64,000 nucleotides of DNA from the NCBI RefSeq assembly GCF_003144245.1, contig NW_020289976.1, positions 806,001 to 870,000 on the forward strand, written 5' to 3'. Below, piece by piece: positions 1 through 9,672 of this stretch. A program made the position numbers and the translations under genes. Each line of letters opens with the position of its first letter. Positions within the stretch are counted from its first letter, which is position 1. The notes beneath the pieces are model-generated. The model saw nothing but the letters and a program-made list of their open reading frames with translations. It was not told the DNA's origin and searched no databases. This stretch comes from Jaminaea rosea. Lineage: Eukaryota; Basidiomycota; Exobasidiomycetes; Microstromatales.

Positions 1-195
1 TTCTTCGGCACGATGACGGCTCTTGGTTGCCTCTTCGTCGTCTTTTGCCTTCCTGAGACGCAAGGCGTGCCCTTGGAGCGCATCGATGCCCTCTTTGAAG
101 GGTCGACAAGGGACATCGTCCGTCGGTCCCTCTTGACGATTTCGCCTAGCGGACGTCGTCGCGTTCATGCTGAGCTCGCTACTGGGGCTCTGTGA
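1..195 (+). CDS. Sugar transporter of the major facilitator superfamily, C-terminal end only
   Basis: The reading frame is open from the first base and ends with TGA at 193-195, so only about 64 C-terminal residues are present. The piece reads as the end of the last membrane helix followed by LPETQGVPLERID. This matches the PET(K/Q)G-V-x-LE-x-(I/L) signature that closes fungal sugar/H+ symporters of the MFS. After that comes a basic cytosolic tail with SPSGRRR. Family knowledge suggests import of a hexose, polyol or related sugar across the plasma membrane, but the substrate cannot be read from this fragment. The start lies outside the window. Confidence 0.75.
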   Translation, partial: FFGTMTALGCLFVVFCLPETQGVPLERIDALFEGSTRDIVRRSLLTISPSGRRRVHAELATGAL

Positions 196-696
196 ATGGG
201 GCCACAACTACCCCACCATCCAGCGTTTCACCTGCTCATCTCGTTTCTATCTGCTTGCTGTTGTCCACCATATGCTGTCATCGAGGTCTCTTCTTGTTGT
301 CATATGCGTGGCACACCACGTCGAATCTCAATACGATGCTCTCTTGTCTTGACCTCGTTGCCGTTCTCGCCCTCGATCACAGCCTTCCGTGTTCCTTGCC
401 TTGGCTTGTGCTTGTTCCTCGACGCCGACGTGCAGGCTCGCGTCTGCGCCTGCGCCTGCGCCTGCGCGCCTGCTGCAGGCCAGTGCGGGGCAATCGCCAA
501 GTGCAGCCCGCTTCCTTTGATCCGCGAGCCCGTGGTACGTCGATGAGCGGCCGGAGCGCCCGCGCTGCCCTCCCTTCCCCTCTTTCCTTCTATCTCATCT
601 ACACGCCTCATCTTCACACATTGCCATCTACTTGGGCTGGCTAGTGAGCAGGTCTCGCCGCGCACGCAAAGCAACGCAAAGCGATCGCGGGCCGCC
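196..696. other. Intergenic region between transporter and septin-like gene
   Basis: About 500 bases hold the 3' flank of the transporter and the promoter/leader of the septin-like gene. A short tandem hexamer repeat, GCCTGC-like, lies near 445-470. Several open frames overlap here in different phases, but none has a family signature, and I take them as chance frames in GC-rich DNA. Confidence 0.5.
445..470. repeat. Short GCCTGC-type tandem repeat
   Basis: About four copies of a GC-rich hexamer (gcctgc/gcctgcg) lie in the leader region before the septin-like gene. It is a small low-complexity repeat with no evident function. Confidence 0.5.
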
Positions 697-3600
697 ATGC
701 CGCTGTGGAGACGGAGGTCAAGGAGGCCAGAGGACGCGCCCTCTGGCCCGCCTCAGCTACCCAATGTCGCGAGTGCCAGACAGAGCATGAGCTTGACGAC
801 GCTTCGTGACATGTACGCGCCAGCCAAAGACAGAGACATCACTAGCTCAGACGCGCACGTTGAGACATCGCAGCCAGGACCTCAGGCTACGGCCCGCGTA
901 GCTACATTTCCATCTGACCAAGGGACCAATGATACCAACACCGTGCAGCTGCCAGAAGGTGTAGATATGCCAGTGAACTTGCCAGCAGGCACTCAGCCGC
1001 CGGCTCCTGGCACATGGTCTCGATCAGCCGGCAGGACGCCAGTAGCAGTGACGGGTGATGTTAACTATCGACCAGGCAGTATGCGCCCCACGTTTAGCTC
1101 GCCCTCTCTCAGCTCAGCAGCGGCAATGGACGACATAGTTTCATCGGGCCACTCAAGGTCAAATACTACGGGCGCGAATGCTGCGCGACCAGTCAACTAC
1201 TCGAGACCTACCACGCCTTCCAATGCAAAGAAGTCCGCACCAACCGCTGGCAGCGACGGCGAACGTGTCGCCATGCCCACCTCTCCGCCTCAGTATCACA
1301 GACCTCTCGGAGTATCGAACAACTCCATCTCCACCGCGCCCGCGCCGCAGCAGGTATCGCCAGCAAAGACTGGCGCAGCAAAGGCAACGAGCGCCATCTC
1401 CCCTCGCAAGCGGGATCGTGGTCCTCCCCCTTCGGCATTTGCCGCCTCAGGCTACAACATGGCCTCCGACTTCCGCATCTCCCCTGCAGCACACGCAGCT
1501 GCGCAGCCCCAGCCTAGTCCGCAGGCGAGGAGGACCATGGTTGAGAGTGCGAGGGCAAAGACACTTCGCAAGAGTCGAGCTCCGACGCGACTGAACGTGA
1601 TGGTCGTTGGCGAGGCAGCAACGGGCAAGACGATCTTCCTGCGCAGTCTACTTCAGAGTATGCTTGGCGCGGGTGGGGAAGATGGCATGTCTGATAGCGA
1701 GGAGCCGTTGGCTACAATTTCGGGCGATGCCAAAGACCTACTTCAGTCCTTTGGACTTAATGCTCGCGGACGGCCAGGTAGGACGAAGCAAATTCAGACA
1801 GTCGAAGGCATTGAGCTTGTTCCCGACCAGGACGTGCTGCTCAGCGGTCTCTGTGACGAAGAGGAGCTGGCCCAGTCTCCTCAGAGACCATCGCTACGCC
1901 GCAACGCCAGCTCGAATAGTGTAGTTCCCTCAACCAGAGGGCAAAGGCGCCAACGTCGTGGCTCCAACACTTCTCGCCTCTCTGCCTCCATGAGCTTCCT
2001 CGGTTCAGCAGCGCCGCCCAACCGCCTCTCCCTGAACCTGATCGACACACCTGGTCTGCCCTCCGTACTGCCTCAGTCTACGCTCAACAGCGCTGCAAAC
2101 GGCCCCACACCGGCTTTCCTTCGTCCAATCGTCGATGAGATCGTCTCGCGATACGTCCGCACGCTGAAAGAGGAGACCAAACTTCGCCGTGTACCCAGCA
2201 AGACGAGCGGCGGGGACAGTGAGCACGTGCACGTAGTCGTGTGGTTTGTCCAGCCCAGTGAGATCCTTGAGGGGGGCAGGACGTGGTGGCGGGAGGAGCA
2301 GGAGAGGATTCGGTGGGAGCGTCGCGAACAGAGGGAGAAGGCCAGACAGGAGGCTGAGAGAAAGAAGGTTGAGCAGCTCAGGGCTGCGCAGGAGAAGGAC
2401 TTAGAGCTTGCACAGTCACAGACACAAGGATTAGCCCGAGATGGGGGCAAGGCAGCTAATGCAAAGCCCGATGGGCCGCAGCGTCGCCGTACTCTGTCCA
2501 CGCCAGGACGACCTTCCTCTGCGACCTCTCTGGGCAGCGCCTCGCAAAAGTCGTCCTCGCGCCTCAACAGAGGCTCGGCAACCGCAAATGATGGCAGTAC
2601 TGCGGGTGGCACTGGCGGCAGAAAGCGCGCCAATTCTCTCAAGGGGATGTTCCAAGACCTCAAAATCGGCTCGGCTGATGCCCCTCTCCCCCCAAGAAGG
2701 AGTCAGGCTGGTCAGCTCACAGAGAACAAGAGCGCTGCCGCTTCAACGGACGACGCCACCGACGTCAAGACGTCGGACAGCAATGGCGGTCCCAATCTCG
2801 CCCAGTCGCAAGCAGGGCAGGCGGCCGATGATCCGCAGGCAGGACATGATGGCGATTTCGTCGACGATGATGAGGACGACGAGTCTTCATACCTTCCGAC
2901 TCTCTCCCCCTCTCAGAAGATCGTCCTTTCGCATCTCCTGCCGCTCGTGCCCGTTCTTCCTATCATTGCCCGCGCTGATGGCCTTACCGTCCACCAGCTC
3001 GAAGCGGCAAGGAGGGGCGTGCAGCGCGGCTGGCAGGAGGTGGTGGATGGCTTGGAGGCGAGACAGCAGAAGCGGGGAAGTAAGGGTAGTAATCCGCCTA
3101 CGGAGCAATGGGGCTGGATTGGCTTCGACAATGGCGGTCGCCCAACGACAGGAGGAGGCGAGCAGCCGCAGACGCCATACGACGATGATACTGACGATAC
3201 TGCAGCAGTCAAGCTCATCAGGATCAAAAGTCGTCGCTCCTACTCTTCGAACTTGCATCAAGTCGGTGGCAGGAATGCTCCTGCCGGGGAAGAGACGGAG
3301 CAACTCCGGGACAGCCCCATGGACGATCGACGCCGAGACAGGGACAGCCTTTACTCTTCTTCTCAGCAGAGCCATGGAAGTAGTGCAGTCGAGCACACGG
3401 CGCCCCTCTTTGCGCGGCCGACACACAAGCGCGGGCCTGGCAGGTCGGGCTCTCAAAGTAGCGGCGGACATGTGGGAGAAGGCGCAGCGTCCACCACACA
3501 TGGCCATGACGACGAGAGTGAAGACGACGAAGAACAATTTGACCCTGCCGACCCGGACCCACGTCTTCTCCTCGGAGTGCAAGACGTAGTGCCCTCGCGT

Positions 3601-4173
3601 GCGCAGATGGAAGGACGATGGCCTCTCGCTATCTGGACACCGGATTTGCCTCGAGCGAATATTACGCCTGCAGTGGAGGCGAGGGAGAAGGCCAGGGCCA
3701 AGAGGCTGAATGAGGCTGCTGCTCAGCTGCAAGGAAGGACGCGAGGGGAGGGAGAGGAAGAAGATGATACCCGCTTTTCGATGATACCGACCGGTGTTGG
3801 TGACGAAGCGACAGCCACGCAAGCTCCCTCTGCCCCAACCCACACAAAGGCCCAACAAACCAGACACCAACCGCTGCCATTGACCCGCACCTACCCTACG
3901 GGCTCATCCCTTCATCTTCTGAATCCTGCTCATTCCGACTTTCTAGCGCTCAAAGCCATGCTGCTTGGCACGCATACAGGGGTCATCCTCGAGACGAGCA
4001 AGGAGACGTTTGAGGGATGGAGAGGGGAAACGCTTGAGATGCAGCAGCGCCAGAAGGCTGAGGCAGAGAAGCTGCAGAGGGCTGGTAAGCAAGATGTGCA
4101 GGCTCGAGGTGTGGGTGACAAGGGAGGTTTGGGGATGGGCAAGAACGGCGATGGGCCTTGGGTTGTGGTATGA
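697..4173 (+). CDS. Large septin-type P-loop GTPase-like protein
   Basis: Single-exon protein of 1158 residues with start context GCCGCCATG. The first 290 residues are Ser/Pro/Ala-rich and probably disordered. A P-loop follows at about residues 303-312 (GEAATGKT inside LNVMVVGEAATGKTIF), then a switch-II-like DTPG at about 449, as in septins. A charged, Arg/Glu-rich helical stretch (about 520-570) and a long acidic/low-complexity insert interrupt the G domain. The segment IIARADGLT resembles the AKAD guanine-specificity motif of septins, and HTGVILETSKETFEGWR near the C terminus resembles the end of a septin G domain. True septins are 350-500 residues and carry a polybasic region before the P-loop. 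This protein is more than twice that size, so it probably belongs to the septin-like fungal proteins rather than the core CDC3/10/11/12 set. A role at the cell cortex is plausible but unproven. Confidence 0.75.
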   Translation: MPLWRRRSRRPEDAPSGPPQLPNVASARQSMSLTTLRDMYAPAKDRDITSSDAHVETSQPGPQATARVATFPSDQGTNDTNTVQLPEGVDMPVNLPAGTQPPAPGTWSRSAGRTPVAVTGDVNYRPGSMRPTFSSPSLSSAAAMDDIVSSGHSRSNTTGANAARPVNYSRPTTPSNAKKSAPTAGSDGERVAMPTSPPQYHRPLGVSNNSISTAPAPQQVSPAKTGAAKATSAISPRKRDRGPPPSAFAASGYNMASDFRISPAAHAAAQPQPSPQARRTMVESARAKTLRKSRAPTRLNVMVVGEAATGKTIFLRSLLQSMLGAGGEDGMSDSEEPLATISGDAKDLLQSFGLNARGRPGRTKQIQTVEGIELVPDQDVLLSGLCDEEELAQSPQRPSLRRNASSNSVVPSTRGQRRQRRGSNTSRLSASMSFLGSAAPPNRLSLNLIDTPGLPSVLPQSTLNSAANGPTPAFLRPIVDEIVSRYVRTLKEETKLRRVPSKTSGGDSEHVHVVVWFVQPSEILEGGRTWWREEQERIRWERREQREKARQEAERKKVEQLRAAQEKDLELAQSQTQGLARDGGKAANAKPDGPQRRRTLSTPGRPSSATSLGSASQKSSSRLNRGSATANDGSTAGGTGGRKRANSLKGMFQDLKIGSADAPLPPRRSQAGQLTENKSAAASTDDATDVKTSDSNGGPNLAQSQAGQAADDPQAGHDGDFVDDDEDDESSYLPTLSPSQKIVLSHLLPLVPVLPIIARADGLTVHQLEAARRGVQRGWQEVVDGLEARQQKRGSKGSNPPTEQWGWIGFDNGGRPTTGGGEQPQTPYDDDTDDTAAVKLIRIKSRRSYSSNLHQVGGRNAPAGEETEQLRDSPMDDRRRDRDSLYSSSQQSHGSSAVEHTAPLFARPTHKRGPGRSGSQSSGGHVGEGAASTTHGHDDESEDDEEQFDPADPDPRLLLGVQDVVPSRAQMEGRWPLAIWTPDLPRANITPAVEAREKARAKRLNEAAAQLQGRTRGEGEEEDDTRFSMIPTGVGDEATATQAPSAPTHTKAQQTRHQPLPLTRTYPTGSSLHLLNPAHSDFLALKAMLLGTHTGVILETSKETFEGWRGETLEMQQRQKAEAEKLQRAGKQDVQARGVGDKGGLGMGKNGDGPWVVV

Positions 4174-4491
4174 CCATGCGCGGGTAGCGAAACGGACGCG
4201 ATTCCGGGCATCAAGGGGCTGGCCTTGCTTGATTTCCCTTCTCTTTAGCTGTTTGCCTCCCTTTCCTTGCCCTTCCTCTTTGACATTCTCTCCTCGATAC
4301 CATTTCTCTTGTTTTCATCATATCAATGCGAGTCACGGTGCGGCCTCTGACTCAGGACTGAATGAAAGGTAGGAGGCGCCTCGCTCTGTCCGCCCGTCCG
4401 TGCGCCACGGAAACGAGCCGAGGATTGGCGTCGACTTTCTTGACTTGCTTTCCATTTCAGCAATATCCCGTCCAAGTTGAGCTTTCCTTGA
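4174..4491. other. Intergenic region before COQ4
   Basis: About 320 bases with a pyrimidine-rich stretch (4230-4320), typical of a fungal promoter/leader. I see no gene. Confidence 0.5.
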
Positions 4492-5606
4492 TTGCCCGCG
4501 ATGGCAAGCTCATCGTTCGCCAGTATTTCGGCAGCAAAAGGCGTGCTGAAAACCCTCAGCCGTCCCTCACAGCACGTCAACCTGACTGCAGCCGTGTGTC
4601 CATCTCACCATCGCGCTTTCGCCTGCTGCGCCACCCAATGCGCCTCTTCCTCTTCTTCCTCTTCCTCAGCATCCCCCTCGAGCTCAAGACCGCTACCCCC
4701 GACACCTCCGCAAGAGTACTCAACCCATATACCGCTCTACGCCTGGCAGAAGGCCCTCCTCACTTTTGGTTCGTCCCTCGCCTCTCTACTCAATCCTGCC
4801 CGCGGGGACATGATTGCCCTACTCTCTGAAGTATCGGGTGAACGATACTTGCCTCGCTTACGAGACGAGATGCTCAAGGGAGACGAGGGAAGACGGTTGC
4901 TTTGGGAGAGGCCCAGTCTCAATACGAAGACGGTGGATATGGGTGCTTTGCAGCGGATGGAGAGGGGGACGACAGGGAGGGCGTATGCGGATTGGTTGGA
5001 GTGGTGTAGGGTGGGGCCGGATACCAGGGCGAAGGTGAGGCCCGAGAGAGCATCAGAGACGATGTCAAGGTAATGTGTGATTAAGCGACGCTGACATGCT
5101 CCTTTGCCGCGTAGGTTCAATACATCAGCGATCCCGAATGCGCCTACGTGATGCAGCGGTACAGAGAGTGTCACGACTTCTTCCACCTCGTCTGCTCAAT
5201 GCCCGTCTCTTCTCTCGGCGAGACGGTCGTCAAGATATTTGAGGCGGCACATTTTGGCCTTCCCGTAGCTTACCTGAGCTCCATTGCTGGCCCGCTTAGG
5301 CTCAGCAGCGAAGAACGCAAGCTCCTGGTCACGCAGCTCGGACCCTGGGCTGTGAGGATGGGTAAAGCCACGAAGCTGCAAGCAGAGAGGAGGGGAAGGG
5401 GCAGCTTGCTCGGCGTTTACTGGGAGAAGAGATGGGGCGAGGATTGGGAGCATTTCAGAAAAGTGGAGCTGGGCATGTACGAGGATCCGCCTGTCAAGGT
5501 GGAGTATAGAGTCAGGAGGGGAGAAGGGACGACGAAGAAGAAGGCGTGGACTACCACGACGGTGCAGAGGGCGAGAGAAAGGGAGGCGGCACAGAGGGAG
5601 GAGTAG
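4492..5606 (+). CDS. COQ4: Ubiquinone biosynthesis protein COQ4 homologue, mitochondrial
   Basis: Exons 4492-5034 and 5115-5606 give 345 residues; the 80-bp intron starts GTGAGG and ends CGTAG. COQ4 is a matrix-side inner-membrane protein needed to assemble and stabilise the coenzyme Q biosynthetic complex, and it has been linked to C1 oxidative decarboxylation in that pathway. The mature domain begins near IPLYAWQKALLTFGSSL (residue about 80) and contains GDMIALLSEVSGE and the family's metal motif HD-x2-H-x11-E (H201, D202, H205, E217 in HDFFH...E). The first 75 residues are Ser/Ala/Arg-rich with no acidic run, consistent with a mitochondrial presequence. ATGs at 4492 and 4501 are both possible starts. 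The C terminus carries a charged tail. Confidence 0.93.
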
Positions 5607-5847
5607 GTGACCAAAGTCAACGCATTCGTTGTGAGGCGAGCACATCGGGCTCGATGTACCGTGAATATATGCAGTCGCTGCTCCTCGTCATTGCCCCCCG
5701 CGAAGGCCCGGAGTGCGATTGTATGCCTTGAGAGTACCTCCTCCGCTCTACTTGCTACGCTACCGATGTCTCGCTCCCTGTCCTACTTCCAACCTCGGCT
5801 GGTCGAATTCCCTCCATCCTGACCCCCATCTCTCTCTCGCTCCCATC
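5607..5847. other. Convergent intergenic spacer COQ4 / bL34m
   Basis: About 240 bases separate the two convergent stop codons. The spacer must hold both terminators. No further gene is seen. Confidence 0.5.
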
Positions 5848-6306
5848 TCAATGACTCAAGAACCTTCGCCCCTGCTTCTTCCTTCTGAGCAGCGTCTTCC
5901 TCCCATTCCTGCACCTCAATCTCGCAAGGAACCCATGCTTCCTCTTCCTCTTGCGCTGCGACGGTTGGTACTCGGAGCCATACGTTGTCCAGCGGATCGC
6001 GCCCAAGGCGTGGGGTTGTGAGGGTGCAGCGATGAGGGAGGCTAGAGGTGAGGAGACGCTGCGTGACGCTGATGTTTTGATGCGAGAGGAGAAGAGCAGA
6101 GAGGTGACGGGACCGTACAAGGGGCGAGAGGCTGGTGTTGAGCGGAAAGCTGGGGAAGCTCTTGGCGTGTGAGATGACGAGGGCGTTGACGAAGGTCCGG
6201 CAGCCACTTGACCCGACGGAGGCGTGATACGAGGCTTGGACGCAAGTGCTGCCCGACTGGAGCTGCTTGCAGCGAAGAGCGACCTGAAGATGCTTTGTCG
6301 TGGCAT
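5848..6306 (-). CDS. MRPL34: Mitochondrial large-subunit ribosomal protein bL34m
   Basis: A 152-residue protein with no intron. The last 45 residues are an unmistakable L34 core: [17 protein letters not shown], then [25 protein letters not shown]. This matches bacterial L34 (TFQPSxxKRKRxHGFxxRM...GRxxLxRRRxKGRxxL). The remaining N terminus, [21 protein letters not shown] and onward, is rich in Ser, Arg and Ala and lacks acids, as expected of a matrix-targeting presequence. I chose the ATG at 6306 because it opens that presequence; the frame continues 63 codons upstream without a better start. The gene is divergent to HIS1 with only 223 bp between the start codons. Confidence 0.9.
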   Translation of the reverse strand: MPRQSIFRSLFAASSSSRAALASKPRITPPSGQVAAGPSSTPSSSHTPRASPAFRSTPASRPLYGPVTSLLFSSRIKTSASRSVSSPLASLIAAPSQPHALGAIRWTTYGSEYQPSQRKRKRKHGFLARLRCRNGRKTLLRRKKQGRRFLSH

Positions 6307-6442
6307 CTCGAGTAGTGACTGGACGTGGTGAATTGCCGTCGTAATGCAAGATTGAAGGTCGGACGGAGAGGCCACAAGCAGAGGCAGCCACTTTGTTCGT
6401 CCCTCGATGACCTCTGACGCCGCGGTCCGTCTCGGCTGCCGC

Positions 6443-6448
6443 GAGTCA
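6443..6448 (-). promoter_or_regulatory. Possible Gcn4/Cpc1-type site upstream of HIS1
   Basis: GAGTCA on the plus strand reads TGACTC on the minus strand, six of the seven bases of the TGA(C/G)TCA element bound by the general amino-acid control activator. It lies 82 bp before the HIS1 ATG in the region shared with bL34m. A six-base match occurs often by chance, so this is only a candidate. Confidence 0.3.
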
Positions 6449-6529
6449 ATTGCAAGGGTGAATTGAGCGAGGGTCCTCGATTCACTTCTTCTCATTTAGC
6501 CTAGCCCCATCACGACCTTCATCGCAACC

Positions 6530-7617
6530 ATGTCTCACCTCTTCAACAAGGACGCCCTCCAAGGCCGGATGCTCTTCGCAATTCCGAAGAAGGGACGACT
6601 CTACGACAAGTGTGTCGAGCTCCTTTCAGGCGCAGACATCCAGTTCCGCAGGCAAAATCGCCTCGATGTAGCATTGGTTCACAACCACCCAATGGCCCTC
6701 GTCTTCCTCCCGGCAGCTGATATCCCACGATTCGTTGGTGAGGGAAATGTCGACTTGGGAATCACAGGGCAGGATATGGTCGCCGAAGCTGGCGAAGATG
6801 TGAGCCGCTTGGTCGCTGAGGAGCTGGAGCTTGGATTTGGCAAGTGTAGCCTGCAGGTTCAGGTACCGGAGGCGGATGCCAGTCTCAAGGAGCCAAAGGA
6901 TCTGGTAGGGAGAAAGGTGGCGACCAGCTTTGACAAATTGGCACAGGAGTATTTTGCACAGCTGGATGAGCAGGTCAACGCAGCCAATGGGGGCAAAGAG
7001 CCCAAGAAGACGCAGATCGAGTACGTGGGAGGGTCAGTCGAGGCGGCATGCGCCTTGGGCGTGGCCGATGGCATCGGTGAGTGGGCAGGGGCTGAGAGCA
7101 ATAGAAGAGCGCGCATGCTGACCATCATCTCACTTCCCACCCTCAGTGGACCTCGTCGAATCAGGCGAAACTATGCGTGCCTGCGGTCTCCACGCAATTG
7201 GGACGCTCCTCGCCTCGCAAGCTGTCCTCATCCGTCCAGTCACCCCTCACGCCCGCTCCAACCAATCCTTGATTCGCCTCATCACTTCACGTATCAAAGG
7301 AGTCATCGCAGCATCGCAGTACGTCCTCTGCCAGTACAATATCCACCAAAATGACCTGCAGGAAGCGATCAAGGTCACCCCAGGCAGGAGGGCGGCTACG
7401 GTTACACCGCTCGGAGACAAGGAGTGGAGCGCTATCAGTGCAATGGTCAAGAAAGGTGACGTGGCGACCGTCATGGACAGATTGGGAGAGGTCGGAGCAA
7501 CTGACATCTTTACGCTGGCGCTTGACGTGAGTGGGCGTGGCGTTGGAGAGAGAAAAGCTTGCGACTCTAGGAGGCTGACGTTCGATTTCATCTCGACCAC
7601 AGAACTGCCGCACATGA
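6530..7617 (+). CDS. HIS1: ATP phosphoribosyltransferase, first enzyme of histidine biosynthesis
   Basis: Exons 6530-7076, 7147-7526 and 7603-7617 give 313 residues. The enzyme condenses ATP with PRPP to phosphoribosyl-ATP in the cytosol and is normally feedback-inhibited by histidine. The start reads GRMLFAIPKKGRLYDKCVELL, followed by VDLGITGQDMVAE and, across intron 1, VEAACALGVADGIVDLVESGETMRA, all standard HisG signatures. The C-terminal regulatory domain contains YVLCQYNI, GRRAATVTPL and GATDIFTLALDN. The last exon codes for only N-C-R-T plus stop. It is needed because the frame otherwise runs on past the conserved DI(F/L) element, and a GT-AG intron fits exactly. Length is normal for the short fungal form. 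Confidence 0.95.
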
Positions 7618-7705
7618 AGCTGCGACGTGCGGTCTCTTCTCCAGACGGACAAGCGAGGCGGGCAATACGATATCACCACATAGACGCCCCAATCCCTTTG
7701 TGCGG

Positions 7706-9333
7706 CTAGTCCAGCCAAATTGCGTGGCTCGCCCCTTCGTACTCGCTCGTGACGCCGTTGTGCGCTGACAGTGGGATCTGAGCGGACGGCTCTACCAGGT
7801 CGCAGCTACCACCCCGGTCCTCATCGTCGACCTTGCCCCCGGGAAGTTGCGCCCTTGCCACTTCCCTGATCCCTGCACTCCGCTCTCTGCTAGGTGAAAA
7901 GCGCATCACGCTCACATACCCCCGCTCATCGTCTGTCAGAACTGCAAGATCGTCGTCGTCGTCGTTTTTGTCCTTCTCCTGCCCGTCTTCCCGCGCAGCA
8001 GCGTTGAGCTTTTGGGGTTGAGGCTGCTTCGCCGCCCACTCCCAAGCATTAGCCTTTCCCCCACTCGTAGGTGTCTGACATGCCCACGACCAGCTATCGT
8101 CGAGAGGGGGCCCCTGCCCCTTCGCCACTTCTCCATCACCGTCGTCGCTGCTCTGGCGAAGCTTCCACGCTCTGACCCACCCCTTGACTTCTGGCTTGCC
8201 GCCACGAGTGGTAGCCACCAGGTATCGCCCAGAGGGTGAGAGACGAATCGTATCTCCTCGATAAGAATGTGCTTCCGCCGTGGGAGGAAGGATGGTGAGG
8301 CGCTGCGCGTGTCGAAGGGTAGGTGTAGAGGTTGTGGTAGCGGGAGAGAGGCGATAGGCGTCGACGTAAGATGCTGGCGGGGAGGGACGGGAGGAAGGTA
8401 AGTCAGTCTGGGGGCAGTGTTGAGCAGGCGCACACAACTGCACCTCACTATGCTCTGTGACAGCGAAGACCCATTTCCCATCCCTCGACGCGACTGCATG
8501 TCGAGGTCCGTCGCCTGCTTCTGGAGAGTGAGCTTCACTCTGTAGAGTGAGCTGGCCTGACCGGGGATCCACTGAGTAGACAAGGATGGAATTGCGGCCG
8601 CTGGCAATGAGAAGGACGGTGAGCTGACTCCAGGATTGGAGCATGCGGATGAGGATGAGGCGGGCACTCACAGGTGCGCAACGTACGCCAGGCTGTGAAC
8701 GTCGTCGAACTCGACACTATGAGCGCCATACCTGAGGCCTTTGCGCGTCTTGTCTACAGAAGAGTCCCGGCGTATTCTTTCTGCTGCTACTGAGCCTCTT
8801 TGCCCTTCTTGTGGCCCCTCATCTGGCATGTCTTTGACAAAGATGAGGTCCTGCACTCGATCCCCGATCGCCCCGCTAGGAGTGTCGAGGGCGAAGACCT
8901 CACCCGTGGGACCGCCTGCTTGATACAGAAAAGCACGGGAAGTCGAGGACGCTGCTTGTTGCTCACGCACGCTCAAGTAGCTACCTGCACTTATGATCGG
9001 TCGTGAGTTGATAAGCTCCACCTTTGGCTCCCCACTCGCCATCCCTCCGTTCCCAAGCAGGCCGGTCACCCTCCAAGCGCTTATGCTGGACTGCTCAGCC
9101 CAAGTGGTGGCATACACGATACGCTCTCCCTTTCCCGCGTCCCCTGGAAGAGCCGCAAGATACTGATGCGGTCCCAGTGCAGGCACAGACAGGAGGAGAG
9201 TAAGTGACTTTGTGAGCGAGTCGAAGCGGAGCAGGTGGAGGAAGTTGGAATTAAAGGTGCCCGTGAGGATGTGCCGAAGACGTGGGCAGAGGGGACCCGA
9301 TGGGCCGATGTTGGAGGAGTGTTGAGTGGGCAT
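7706..9333 (-). CDS. Beta-propeller lactonase / carboxy-muconate lactonizing-enzyme family
   Basis: Exons 9333-8672 and 8600-7706 (71-bp intron GTGAGT...CCAG) give 518 residues. The fold is the seven-bladed propeller shared by 6-phosphogluconolactonase (bacterial YbhE type) and fungal 3-carboxy-cis,cis-muconate lactonizing enzyme. Evidence is the blade-like repeats: ILTGTFNSNFLHLLRFD near the start, GPHQYLAALP, GAHSVEFDDVHSLAYVAHLGRN across the splice junction, GPRHAVASRDGKWVFAVTE, and DTIRLSPSGRYLVATTRG. The HxxxFD...AY(V)AxLG element is typical. An acidic Asp run (about residue 430) and other low-complexity inserts lengthen it beyond the usual 360-420 residues. The true substrate is uncertain: protocatechuate-pathway lactone, sugar lactone, or neither. 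It converges on HIS1 with an 88-bp gap. Confidence 0.75.
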
Positions 9334-9672
9334 GCTATATGCTGGTGTTGCGGATAAGGAGAGGAGATGAGCGAATCAGAAAGCCATTCAAGCCATCATG
9401 GAGTTGAGGTGGAAAGAGCGCGAGAAGCTTTGCCTCACTTTCGCACGGGCCGGCAATGACGGAAGGCGGAGGGAGCGAGCTGACGAGGCCCACGCGATCC
9501 GTCTTTGCCATCATCATTGTCTAAGGCATGATTGTGTGATGATCGACAACTTGGGTTCGCTCACTGACACTCGGCCACTTCTACCAGCTCTGAATGTGCT
9601 GACTGAATGGAATGACATTGCTCCCCTGCCCCGTTGAAACCCCTCCTTTCCCTCTCTGGCGCTCGCGGCGCA
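9334..9672. other. Intergenic region between lactonase start and PUP3 end
   Basis: About 340 bases that serve as the lactonase promoter and the PUP3 3' flank. I see no gene. Confidence 0.5.

Noticed and set aside
2887-3870. Minus-strand frame of over 300 codons inside the septin-like gene
   Set aside because: It mirrors the low-complexity coding strand and shows no family motif.
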